Assembly: GCF_040567655.1 (NCBI RefSeq)
Contig: NZ_JBEXAC010000003.1
Span: 248,001-312,000, forward strand
Reading direction: 5' to 3'
Source of the DNA: Chitinophaga sp. H8
GTDB lineage: Bacteria; Bacteroidota; Bacteroidia; Chitinophagales; Chitinophagaceae
Length of the DNA stretch: 64,000 nt
Each line of letters begins with the position of its first letter. Position 1 is the first letter of the stretch. The notes below the pieces were generated by a model. That model worked only from the letters and a program-made list of their open reading frames with translations, ran no database searches and was not told where the DNA came from. Of the stretch, positions 1 to 7,384 are shown in pieces. Position numbers and translations under genes: made by a program.

Positions 1-624
1 ACCCATATAGGTGAGCCCTGACATGGCAAATGAAAAAAACTGCAGGGCACTAAAGAAGGTTTCGTACCGGATTACCTTGTTTAAGAAGCCGGGCTTTTTG
101 TGGTAAGCACCGTATCCCAGTACAATCTCTTTACCATCATCAAACCCCTGGCTCATTAAAGATAACCAGTAAGTGCTGGCAGGCTTGCAATCCGCATCTG
201 TCAATAACAGGGTTTCGTGTTGTGCGCCCTTAATACCGATGGACAAGGGATATTTTTTACCGGGAATAAATTTAGCCGCCTGTTTGATTTCGATATGCCG
301 GTAATGTGGATAACCTGGCTCAATGGATTTCAGGTAGTATTTGGTGTCGTCTTCTGAATGATCATTTACCACAATTACTTCATAATCAGGTGTATGTGTG
401 GTGTGATACCGCTGTTGCAGTACCGCCGGCAGGTTTTTCTGCAGGTTCTTTTCTTCGTCCTTTGCACAAATGATCACGGAAAATGGTGTCACAGGTACAT
501 GGTCATCATTGAACTTACGACGATAGAAGGCTGTACGGGAGAAAAATATCAGGTAGTAAAGTATTTGTATCCCGGCTACAGCAGCAAAACAGTAAAAGGT
601 AATTAAACCTATTTGATTAAGCAT
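1..624 (-). CDS. Family 2 glycosyltransferase, N-terminal part (cut by window edge)
   Basis: The reading frame is open from an ATG at 622-624 down to base 1, giving 208 codons of the N-terminal part. Residues 5-30 form a hydrophobic segment (a membrane anchor). A GT-A fold follows: the FSVIICAKDEEKN strand near residue 50, an NDHSEDDT motif near 90, and the LLLTDADCK stretch near 140 that carries the metal-binding DxD-type acidic pair. This is typical of membrane-bound GT2 enzymes that transfer a sugar from a nucleotide-sugar donor onto a lipid or polysaccharide acceptor. The substrate cannot be told and the C-terminal half is missing. A TATTTTTG box lies just upstream, so the transcript is probably nearly leaderless. 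The gene diverges from tgt. Confidence 0.85.
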   Translation of the reverse strand, partial: MLNQIGLITFYCFAAVAGIQILYYLIFFSRTAFYRRKFNDDHVPVTPFSVIICAKDEEKNLQKNLPAVLQQRYHTTHTPDYEVIVVNDHSEDDTKYYLKSIEPGYPHYRHIEIKQAAKFIPGKKYPLSIGIKGAQHETLLLTDADCKPASTYWLSLMSQGFDDGKEIVLGYGAYHKKPGFLNKVIRYETFFSALQFFSFAMSGLTYMG

Positions 625-632
625 ATTGAGCG

Positions 633-640
633 CAAAAATA
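633..640 (-). promoter_or_regulatory. -7 promoter box (TATTTTTG) of the glycosyltransferase
   Basis: Read on the minus strand this is TATTTTTG, an exact match to the Bacteroidota TAnnTTTG -7 consensus, 8 bp upstream of the ATG at 624. No clear -33 TTTG was identified. Confidence 0.5.
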
Positions 641-682
641 TATGATTTTAATTATCTATATAGGTCTGTGGATAAATTTTTT

Positions 683-1024
683 AAGCTATTAGCTATTAGC
701 TGTTAGCTTTTAGCTCAATGCAGCGGATGGTTCAATAATAGTTATATGCTAATGATCTGTTGCCTGTGTGGTAATTTTGCCCCACAGGATGTTTTTGTTA
801 TACCCTTTTTATAGCCTTTTATACTCTATTCATACTCTATCTATGCTTTAACCATGCTTTAACTATGCTTTAACCATGCTTCAAGCATAGGGTGACTCGT
901 CCTAAAATAGGTTTACACGCTGCATTTTGCTAACAGCTAACGGCTAATAGCTAAAAGCTTTCCTTCGCTGCATTGAGCTAAAAGCTAAAAGCTAAAGGCT
1001 AAGAGCTAATATCTAACAGCTATT
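683..1024. repeat. Inverted heptad-repeat element 1 (TTAGCTN / AGCTAAN arrays)
   Basis: The gap between the glycosyltransferase and tgt is about 430 bp. It holds a left array of TTAGCTN units (683-715) followed by CAATGCAGCG, and two right arrays of AGCTAAN units (928-960 and 975-1024), each preceded by CGCTGCATT. The right arrays are the reverse complement of the left one, so the DNA or RNA can fold into alternative long stems. An 11-bp tandem array lies in the interior. The second right array ends 4 bp before the tgt -7 box. Confidence 0.85.
841..890. repeat. 11-bp tandem array (CTATGCTTTAA units)
   Basis: Four consecutive 11-bp units alternate CTATGCTTTAA and CCATGCTTTAA (the last is CCATGCTTCAA) and are followed by GCATAG. 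Looser 10-11 bp units (TATACCC, ATAGCC, ATACTC and similar) extend the array back to about 799. It lies inside the loop of heptad element 1. The 11-bp period is close to one helical turn. Confidence 0.75.
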
Positions 1025-1028
1025 TCCC

Positions 1029-1036
1029 TACCTTTG
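1029..1036 (+). promoter_or_regulatory. -7 promoter box (TACCTTTG) of tgt
   Basis: Exact TAnnTTTG match 20 bp upstream of the GTG start. The -33 region falls inside the AGCTAAN array of repeat element 1. Confidence 0.6.
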
Positions 1037-1056
1037 CGGCCGAAATACAGGAGCCA

Positions 1057-2187
1057 GTGAATTTTGAACTGATTACTACAGATACGGGCAGTAATGCCCG
1101 GGCAGGGAAAATAACTACTGCCCATGGGGAGATAGCCACCCCGATTTTTATGCCGGTAGGTACGGTGGGTAGCGTAAAAGCGGTAACACAGGACCAGCTG
1201 CGCAATGCAGTGCAGGCACAGATCATACTGGGCAATACATATCATTTGTATCTGCGGCCAGGCATGGAGGTATTATCCCAGGCCGGCGGATTGCACCGTT
1301 TTAATGGCTGGGACCGTCCCTTATTGACAGATAGCGGGGGATACCAGGTATTTTCCCTGGCAGCCAACCGGAAGATAAAAGAAGAAGGGGTGGTGTTTCA
1401 ATCCCATATCGACGGTTCCCGGCATCTTTTTACCCCGGAAAATGTGATGGACATACAACGGACCATCGGTGCCGATATCATTATGGCTTTTGATGAATGT
1501 CCGCCTTACCCCTCAGAGTATCGTTATGCAAAGAAGTCGATGGAGCTTACCCACCGTTGGCTCGACCGGTGCATTCAGCAGTTAAAGGATACCCAGCCGG
1601 CCTATGGGCATGAACAAACCTTGTTTCCGATTGTACAGGGCAGTACTTATAAAGACCTCCGGGCTATTTCCGCACAGGAAATTGCCGCACGGGATTGTGC
1701 AGGCAATGCTATCGGAGGCCTGAGCGTGGGAGAGCCGGAACAGGATATGTACGAAATGTGCGGCCTGGTATGTGATATCCTGCCCAAAGAAAAGCCCCGC
1801 TACCTGATGGGAGTAGGTACTCCCTGGAATATCCTGGAAAACATTGCCCTGGGTGTGGATATGTTCGACTGTGTGATGCCTACCCGTAATGGCCGTAATG
1901 GCATGTTATTTACCTGGGAAGGGGTGATGAACATCAAAAACAAGAAATGGGCTACTGATTTTTCACCTGTTGATGAAAACAGTGCCTGTTTTGCCAGCCG
2001 GGACTATTCCAAAGCCTACCTGCGTCACCTCTTTGCCGCCGGTGAAATATTAGGCATGCAATTAGCCAGTATTCATAACCTGGCCTTTTACCTGGAACTG
2101 GTGACGGAAGCCCGCAAACAAATCCTGGCCGGGACTTTTACCGCCTGGAAAAACAGCGTGATAGGACAATTGAAGAACAGACGATAA
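1057..2187 (+). CDS. tgt: Queuine tRNA-ribosyltransferase (tRNA-guanine transglycosylase)
   Basis: A 376-residue TIM-barrel enzyme that exchanges guanine 34 of GUN-anticodon tRNAs for a queuosine precursor. The GTG at 1057 with AGGAG 3 bp upstream is the only reasonable start. DSGGYQ (92-97) carries the catalytic Asp92, and FDCVMPTRNGRNG near 270-282 carries the nucleophile Asp271 and the tRNA recognition segment. The usual C-terminal zinc site (CxCxxC and a later His) is incomplete: the region around 309-316 reads SACFASRD, so only Cys311 and His340 keep ligand positions. From memory, other Bacteroidota Tgt proteins also lack these cysteines. An lptG-like gene follows 120 bp downstream across a repeat element. 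The product assignment is secure. Confidence 0.95.
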   Translation: MNFELITTDTGSNARAGKITTAHGEIATPIFMPVGTVGSVKAVTQDQLRNAVQAQIILGNTYHLYLRPGMEVLSQAGGLHRFNGWDRPLLTDSGGYQVFSLAANRKIKEEGVVFQSHIDGSRHLFTPENVMDIQRTIGADIIMAFDECPPYPSEYRYAKKSMELTHRWLDRCIQQLKDTQPAYGHEQTLFPIVQGSTYKDLRAISAQEIAARDCAGNAIGGLSVGEPEQDMYEMCGLVCDILPKEKPRYLMGVGTPWNILENIALGVDMFDCVMPTRNGRNGMLFTWEGVMNIKNKKWATDFSPVDENSACFASRDYSKAYLRHLFAAGEILGMQLASIHNLAFYLELVTEARKQILAGTFTAWKNSVIGQLKNRR

Positions 2188-2191
2188 ACTA

Positions 2192-2275
2192 AAAGCAATT
2201 AGCCTTTAGCTGTTAGCTTTTAGCGGAAATGCAGCGAAACAGGGCTAATAGCTAACTGCCAACAGCTAATAGCTT
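2192..2275. repeat. Inverted heptad-repeat element 2
   Basis: A compact copy: left TTAGC-type units at 2192-2225, the core GGAAATGCAGCGAAA, and right GCTAAN units at 2243-2274. It fills almost the whole gap between tgt and the LptF/LptG-type permease gene, starting 5 bp after the tgt stop. The short loop makes a stable hairpin in RNA possible. Confidence 0.85.
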
Positions 2276-2307
2276 TTTATTATATTGCATGCCATCAACA
2301 GCAATAC

Positions 2308-3387
2308 ATGACAAAAATAGACTGGTATATACTACGTAAGTTCATAGGCACCTTTATTTACTCCATCATGATATTGCTGGTTATTTCCGTAGTGATCGAC
2401 ATTACCGAAAAACTGGATGATTTCATGGGCAGTAACCTGTCTGTGGGAGCTATTATCGTGGACTATTATTTTGGCTTCATCCCGCATATTGCTGCATTGC
2501 TTTTTCCCCTGTTCATATTTATTTCAGTTATATTCTTTACCTCCAAAATGGCTTACCGGTCCGAAATCATTGCCATCCTGTGCAGTGGGGTGAGCTTTCG
2601 CCGGTTCCTGCGCCCTTACTGGGTAGGTGCTTTTTTATTTGGAGGAATCCTCTGGCTGGCCAATCAGCATGTGGTGCCCAATGCCAACAGAATCCGGACG
2701 GCTTTTGAAAATAAGTATACCCGCTCTCCCAACGCACAAACTACCCTGTACGATAAAACCATGCGTATTGACAGCTTCACGTATGTTAATTTCGGATCTT
2801 ATGAGCCTAACTACAAAAACGGAAGCGGCTTTGTACTGGAACATATAGCCGGGCAGGATATGACCTATAAGCTGAAGGCAGACCGTATTGCCTGGGACTC
2901 TACCACCAAAGTATGGAAGCTGGATTATGTAAGCATACGTACCATCAAGGGGCTGGAAGAACACTGGTGGAAAACCCAGGATACTACTCTGAAGCTGGCG
3001 TTGACACCAGCGGAAATGGTAGAAGAGAAGAATGTGCAGGAAGCGATGACCTCCGCCCAGCTGAAACGTTATGTAAAAAGAGAAGAACTGCGTGGGGCAG
3101 AAGGGCTGAACGTATTTTATGTGGAGCTGTACCGCCGTACTTCCGCTGCTTTTGCAGTGGTGATATTAACGCTGATAGGTGCCATCATTGCGTCCAAAAA
3201 GGTGCGGGGAGGAAGCGGGTTGCACCTGGCCTTAGGTATTGTGATCAGTGCCAGCTATATCATCTTTCTCCAGTTTTCCACGGTATTTTCGGTAAAGGCT
3301 GACCTGGACCCTATGCTGGCCGTTTGGATTCCTAACTTTATGTTCGGGGCACTGGCCTTCTGGCTATACCGCAGAGCTCCTAAATGA
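2308..3387 (+). CDS. LptF/LptG-family permease of the lipopolysaccharide export ABC transporter
   Basis: A 359-residue YjgP/YjgQ-family protein. One transmembrane helix lies near residues 13-35 and others at about 55-75 and 100-120; a soluble periplasmic jellyroll-like domain spans about 125-270, and three helices follow near 275-355. This is the topology of LptF/LptG, which with LptB extracts LPS from the inner membrane and passes it to LptC/LptA. The opening TKIDWYILRKFIGTF and the conserved EKLDDF and SEIIAILCSGVSFRRF stretches support the family. LptF and LptG are not easily told apart in this phylum, so no symbol is given. The only lptB-like partners are ABC ATPases elsewhere in the window, and these look like LolD/MacB types. 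Confidence 0.9.
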   Translation: MTKIDWYILRKFIGTFIYSIMILLVISVVIDITEKLDDFMGSNLSVGAIIVDYYFGFIPHIAALLFPLFIFISVIFFTSKMAYRSEIIAILCSGVSFRRFLRPYWVGAFLFGGILWLANQHVVPNANRIRTAFENKYTRSPNAQTTLYDKTMRIDSFTYVNFGSYEPNYKNGSGFVLEHIAGQDMTYKLKADRIAWDSTTKVWKLDYVSIRTIKGLEEHWWKTQDTTLKLALTPAEMVEEKNVQEAMTSAQLKRYVKREELRGAEGLNVFYVELYRRTSAAFAVVILTLIGAIIASKKVRGGSGLHLALGIVISASYIIFLQFSTVFSVKADLDPMLAVWIPNFMFGALAFWLYRRAPK

Positions 3388-3565
3388 TTGTTGCTTTTTC
3401 CGCTGGCTGGTACAATTACGTCGTCAGCCAGTTGATATAACCATCCTATTCTCTCCTTTTTCTCTGTTGGCAGAAAATTCACATTTCTTTAATGCAAATT
3501 AACAGTCATTGTTTATGTAATGCATGAATGGCTGATAATGATCTTTTTGTGCCTTTAAAAGGCCC

Positions 3566-3608
3566 GCAGTGCCTGCTTATTACCGGGGGTAAGTACCTGC
3601 TTTTTTTT
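3566..3608 (+). terminator. Probable intrinsic terminator downstream of the LptF/LptG gene
   Basis: A GCAG/CTGC outer stem and a TTACC/GGTAA inner stem close around a GGG loop and are followed by eight T. It lies in the 317-bp gap before gltA; a weaker hairpin (CTGGCTG / CAGCCAG, 3403-3431) occurs earlier in the gap. Nothing else was recognised there apart from the gltA promoter. Confidence 0.55.
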
Positions 3609-3652
3609 GCATTAAATCGGGGTAAATAGTAAAAACTTCGTTAACAAATCAT

Positions 3653-3660
3653 TACTTTTG
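3653..3660 (+). promoter_or_regulatory. -7 promoter box (TACTTTTG) of gltA
   Basis: Exact TAnnTTTG match 45 bp upstream of the chosen ATG at 3705. This supports a start at 3705 rather than the in-frame TTG at 3669, which would lie at the transcription start itself. Confidence 0.6.
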
Positions 3661-3704
3661 TTAATTGATTGATTTTGTTTACACTACTAAATTATAGGAG
3701 TAAA

Positions 3705-5030
3705 ATGGGGTATATAAAAGAGAAATTTAAAGTAAAGGCAGATGAATTGAACGTAGAAGTAAAGGATTTGCTGAAAAATCATGGAACAAAAAAGATTGAA
3801 GATGTAACACTTGCACAGGTGTACCAGGGTATGCGCGGTATTACTGGTTTGGTGACTGAAACATCTTTACTGGATGCGAATGAAGGTATACGTTTCCGTG
3901 GTTATTCTATTCCTGAGTTACGCGAGCATTTGCCTAAAGCAGCTGGCGGTGCAGAACCTTTACCGGAAGGCTTGTTTTATTTAATGCTGATGGGAGAGCT
4001 GCCCACAGAAGCGGATGTACAATATGTATCCAGCATGTGGGGACGCAGGTCGCACGTACCTAACCACGTATTTGCTTCTATAGATGCATTGCCCATCAGT
4101 ACACACCCTATGACCATGTTTACCGTAGGTGTAATGGCTCTGCAAACGGAATCTTCCTTTGCACAGGCATACGCAGAAGGTATCAATAAAAAAGACTACT
4201 GGAGCTACATGTATGAGGACACAATGAACCTCATTGCCCGTTTGCCCCGTATTGCAGCATACATTTACCGTCGTAAATATAAAGGTGGCCAGCATATTCA
4301 GCCGAATGGCATGCTGGACTGGGCTGGCAACTTTGCACATATGCTGGGTTACCAGGATGAAGGATTCCGGGAACTGATGCGTCTGTACATGACGATTCAC
4401 GCCGACCACGAAGGTGGTAACGTGAGTGCCCATACTACCCACCTGGTAGGTTCTGCATTAAGTGATGCTTACCTCTCTTTTGCTGCCGGTATGAACGGTT
4501 TGGCTGGTCCGCTGCACGGCCTGGCTAACCAGGAAGTGATCAAATGGATCCTGAGTATGCGGGAAGAACTGGGTGGTGGTATGCCTACCAAAGAGCAGAT
4601 CGAAGCCTATGTACGCAAAACCTTATCAGAAGGTAAGGTAGTACCTGGTTATGGTCATGCGGTACTTCGTAAAACAGACCCCCGCTTTACCGCACAGATG
4701 GAATTTGCTAAAAAGCATTTGCCTAATGATGAACTGGTAAAGATCGTTTGGATGGTATACGAAACGGTACCTCCCATTTTACAGGAAATAGCCAAGATCA
4801 AAAACCCATGGCCTAATGTGGATGCCCATTCCGGTGCTTTGCTGGTACACTATGGTTTAGTGGAATATGAATTCTACACCGTATTGTTTGGAGTGTCCCG
4901 CGCATTGGGTGTGCTGGCTTCCCTCTGCTGGGACAGGGCACTGGGACTTTCTCTCGAAAGACCAAAATCTGTTACTACCCAATGGATGAAAGACTTTGTA
5001 GAAGGTAAAATTGAGGAAGTAGCAGAATAA
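3705..5030 (+). CDS. gltA: Citrate synthase, mitochondrial-like (eukaryotic) type
   Basis: Condenses oxaloacetate and acetyl-CoA at the entry of the TCA cycle. The ATG at 3705 has AGGAG at 3696-3700 and yields 441 residues. Active-site blocks are HADHEGGN (His232), GPLHG (His271), PGYGHAV (His318) and DAHSGAL (Asp373), nearly the spacing of the mitochondrial enzyme (His274, His320 and Asp375 in pig). [14 protein letters not shown] near residue 58 is also typical of the mitochondrial-like class and differs from the hexameric E. coli type. It is a single-gene unit with its own promoter and a strong terminator. The function is secure; the class assignment is from motif memory. Confidence 0.95.
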   Translation: MGYIKEKFKVKADELNVEVKDLLKNHGTKKIEDVTLAQVYQGMRGITGLVTETSLLDANEGIRFRGYSIPELREHLPKAAGGAEPLPEGLFYLMLMGELPTEADVQYVSSMWGRRSHVPNHVFASIDALPISTHPMTMFTVGVMALQTESSFAQAYAEGINKKDYWSYMYEDTMNLIARLPRIAAYIYRRKYKGGQHIQPNGMLDWAGNFAHMLGYQDEGFRELMRLYMTIHADHEGGNVSAHTTHLVGSALSDAYLSFAAGMNGLAGPLHGLANQEVIKWILSMREELGGGMPTKEQIEAYVRKTLSEGKVVPGYGHAVLRKTDPRFTAQMEFAKKHLPNDELVKIVWMVYETVPPILQEIAKIKNPWPNVDAHSGALLVHYGLVEYEFYTVLFGVSRALGVLASLCWDRALGLSLERPKSVTTQWMKDFVEGKIEEVAE

Positions 5031-5035
5031 CTATA

Positions 5036-5067
5036 TTTGTAACTGAATTAAAAGGCAAATAGTTTTG
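5036..5067 (+). promoter_or_regulatory. recG promoter: TTTG, 20 bp, TAGTTTTG
   Basis: The -33 TTTG (5036-5039) and -7 TAGTTTTG (5060-5067) have the 20-bp spacing described for Bacteroidota housekeeping promoters. The box lies inside the gltA terminator loop. Transcription would begin near 5074, which rules out a recG start at 5065. Confidence 0.65.
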
Positions 5068-5083
5068 TACTGTTTGCCTTTTT
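5051..5083 (+). terminator. gltA intrinsic terminator that contains the recG promoter
   Basis: A perfect 9-bp stem AAAGGCAAA (5051-5059) / TTTGCCTTT (5073-5081) followed by a T run. The loop carries the TAGTTTTG -7 box of recG. Confidence 0.75.
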
Positions 5084-5100
5084 TAATTGTCAATAATTTC

Positions 5101-7212
5101 TTGAGTAGCTATACCGCCATATTATCCAATCCGATAGAATACCTGAAAGGCGTAGGTCCGCAACGGGGAGAACTGCTGCGCAAAGAGCTGAATGTGCATA
5201 CGTTTGGTGATCTGTTGCTGTATTTCCCATTCCGTTATATAGACCGCACCAAGGTAGATAAAATCAGCAGCCTGCACGGTCAGATGGACTATGTGCAGAT
5301 ACGGGGGCGTATTACCTACATAGAAGTGATGGGAGAAAAGCGGAGTAAAAGGCTGGTTGCCACACTCAGGGATGAAACCGGAGAAATATCACTGGTATGG
5401 TTCCAGGGCTGGCAATGGGTGCAGAAATCATTGCGCGAAAATGTAGCCTACCTGGTATATGGCAAGGTGACCGCTTTTAATGGTGTATTACAGATCACAC
5501 ATCCGGAAATGGACCTGCTCACGGAAGATATCGCTACTGGTAAGCAGTTCTTGCAACCCATTTATTATACCACAGAAAAATTAAAAGCAAGAGGACTAAC
5601 GGCCAAGGCTATTGGCAAACTGACTTTTAACCTGCTGGAGCAATTATCTCCTATAGAAATTCCGGAAAATATTCCGGAACCGGTATTGCAGCAATACCGG
5701 CTACTGCCAAGGCCCCTGGCCTATTTTAAGATACATTTGCCTGCCAGTGAAGAGGAAGCGAAACTGGCACAACGGCGATTGAAATTTGAAGAGCTGTTTA
5801 TTGCACAGATACGTATCTGCCGCCTTAAAATAAAACGGCATAAGTTATCCCACGGCTTCATTTTTGGAACAGTAGGAGATGCATTCAATAACTTCTATAA
5901 TGAGCATCTTCCATTTGACCTGACCGGTGCACAAAAGCGGGTATTGAAAGAGATCAGGCAGGATACAATGAACGGGCGGCAAATGAACCGGTTGTTGCAG
6001 GGAGATGTGGGTAGTGGTAAAACAATTGTGGCGCTGCTGGCGATGTTATTGGCGATGGACAACGGTTTTCAGGCATGTTTGATGGCACCTACAGAAATCC
6101 TGTCGCAGCAGCACTTCAAAGGGTTGTCTGACCTGTTAAAAGATATGCCTGTAACAATATCTCTGCTTACCGGCAGTATCAAAGGAAAAGCGCGTAAAAA
6201 GATCCTGGCGGAAGCGGCGGATGGCAGCTTAAACCTGCTGGTAGGCACACATGCCCTGCTGGAAAAAGAAGTAGTGTTCAAAAACCTGGGTATGGCCATT
6301 GTGGATGAGCAACACCGTTTTGGCGTGGCGCAACGTGCACGGCTATGGCAAAAGAATGAAATACCCCCGCATATCCTGGTAATGACGGCTACGCCTATCC
6401 CACGTACACTCGCTATGACGGTATATGGGGATCTGGACGTATCAGTAATAGATGAGCTGCCTCCGGGGCGAAAACCTATTACCACAGTGCATCGTACAGA
6501 ATTCCAACGCCCACGGGTAATGGATTTTATCCGCGAAGAAATACAAAAAGGACGACAGGCATATATCGTATATCCTCTGATTGATGAGTCTGAAACCCTG
6601 GATTATGAAAACCTGATGAAGGGGTATGAAGAAGTAAAAGCCTTTTTTCCCGAACCCAGGTATTATATCAGTATGGTGCATGGCAAACAACCGGCAGACA
6701 TGCGGGAAACCAATATGCAGCGTTTTGTATCCGGAGAAACGAATATTATGGTGGCCACTACCGTGATCGAGGTAGGGGTAAATGTGCCCAATGCTTCTGT
6801 GATGGTGATAGAAAGCACCGAAAGATTCGGATTGTCCCAGTTGCACCAGTTGCGTGGACGGGTAGGCAGGGGGGCTGACCAGTCTTTTTGTATCTTAATG
6901 ACCGGCAATAAGGTGAGCAACGATTCCAAAGAGCGGATCCAGGTAATGGTGCAAACCAATAATGGCTTTATTATCTCTGAAAAGGATATGGAGCTGCGGG
7001 GGCCGGGAGATATTGAAGGTACCCGGCAGAGCGGTGTGCTGGACTTCCGGCTGGCAGATATTGTAAACGATAAGCCCATCTTGGATGCTGCCAGGGCCAG
7101 TGCAGAGAAAATATTGCAGGAAGATACCGACCTCCTCCTGCCGGAAAATCAACCCTTGCAGCAATTTTTAGTTTCCCAGCGCTCAAAATCCCAGTGGAGC
7201 AAAATTTCCTGA
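5101..7212 (+). CDS. recG: ATP-dependent DNA helicase RecG
   Basis: Branch-migration helicase that remodels stalled forks and Holliday junctions. TTG at 5101 is chosen because the promoter lies at 5036-5067; this gives 703 residues beginning MSSYTAILSNPIEYLKG. An N-terminal wedge/OB domain covers roughly 1-270, with the family signature YLKGVGPQRGELL at the front. The helicase core contains GDVGSGKT (301-308, Walker A), DEQH (402-405, motif II), TATPIPRTL (motif III) and the C-terminal block RGRVGRG (motif VI). Nothing is missing. It is monocistronic, and the next gene starts about 170 bp later on the same strand. An imperfect palindrome at 7307-7327 has no T tail, so the terminator is unclear. 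Confidence 0.93.
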   Translation: MSSYTAILSNPIEYLKGVGPQRGELLRKELNVHTFGDLLLYFPFRYIDRTKVDKISSLHGQMDYVQIRGRITYIEVMGEKRSKRLVATLRDETGEISLVWFQGWQWVQKSLRENVAYLVYGKVTAFNGVLQITHPEMDLLTEDIATGKQFLQPIYYTTEKLKARGLTAKAIGKLTFNLLEQLSPIEIPENIPEPVLQQYRLLPRPLAYFKIHLPASEEEAKLAQRRLKFEELFIAQIRICRLKIKRHKLSHGFIFGTVGDAFNNFYNEHLPFDLTGAQKRVLKEIRQDTMNGRQMNRLLQGDVGSGKTIVALLAMLLAMDNGFQACLMAPTEILSQQHFKGLSDLLKDMPVTISLLTGSIKGKARKKILAEAADGSLNLLVGTHALLEKEVVFKNLGMAIVDEQHRFGVAQRARLWQKNEIPPHILVMTATPIPRTLAMTVYGDLDVSVIDELPPGRKPITTVHRTEFQRPRVMDFIREEIQKGRQAYIVYPLIDESETLDYENLMKGYEEVKAFFPEPRYYISMVHGKQPADMRETNMQRFVSGETNIMVATTVIEVGVNVPNASVMVIESTERFGLSQLHQLRGRVGRGADQSFCILMTGNKVSNDSKERIQVMVQTNNGFIISEKDMELRGPGDIEGTRQSGVLDFRLADIVNDKPILDAARASAEKILQEDTDLLLPENQPLQQFLVSQRSKSQWSKIS

Positions 7213-7306
7213 CCGGTTTTACGTTAATATATCAAAGCATATTCCCTATGTATCATTTTACCTGTTTATCCATTTCTTCAGCCTGATCCATAGTGTTATT
7301 ATTTTA

Positions 7307-7327
7307 CCGTTATTGTAACAATAATGG
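7307..7327. promoter_or_regulatory. Near-perfect palindrome upstream of the T9SS cargo gene
   Basis: CCGTTATTGT and ACAATAATGG form a 10-bp inverted repeat with one mismatch pair. It lies 58 bp upstream of the TTG start of the 1225-residue protein and has no T run, so an operator is as likely as a terminator. Confidence 0.3.
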
Positions 7328-7384
7328 CTATTTCTGCGTTAAGAATGGTATATTAGTTGTAGAATCAAATAAATCGAAATCCCG

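Noticed and set aside
683..1024. CRISPR array
   Set aside because: Units are 7 bp or 11 bp with no unique spacers of constant length, and no cas gene is in the window.
3669..3704. Upstream TTG start for citrate synthase
   Set aside because: It lies at the expected transcription start of the TACTTTTG promoter and lacks a ribosome site, while ATG at 3705 has AGGAG.
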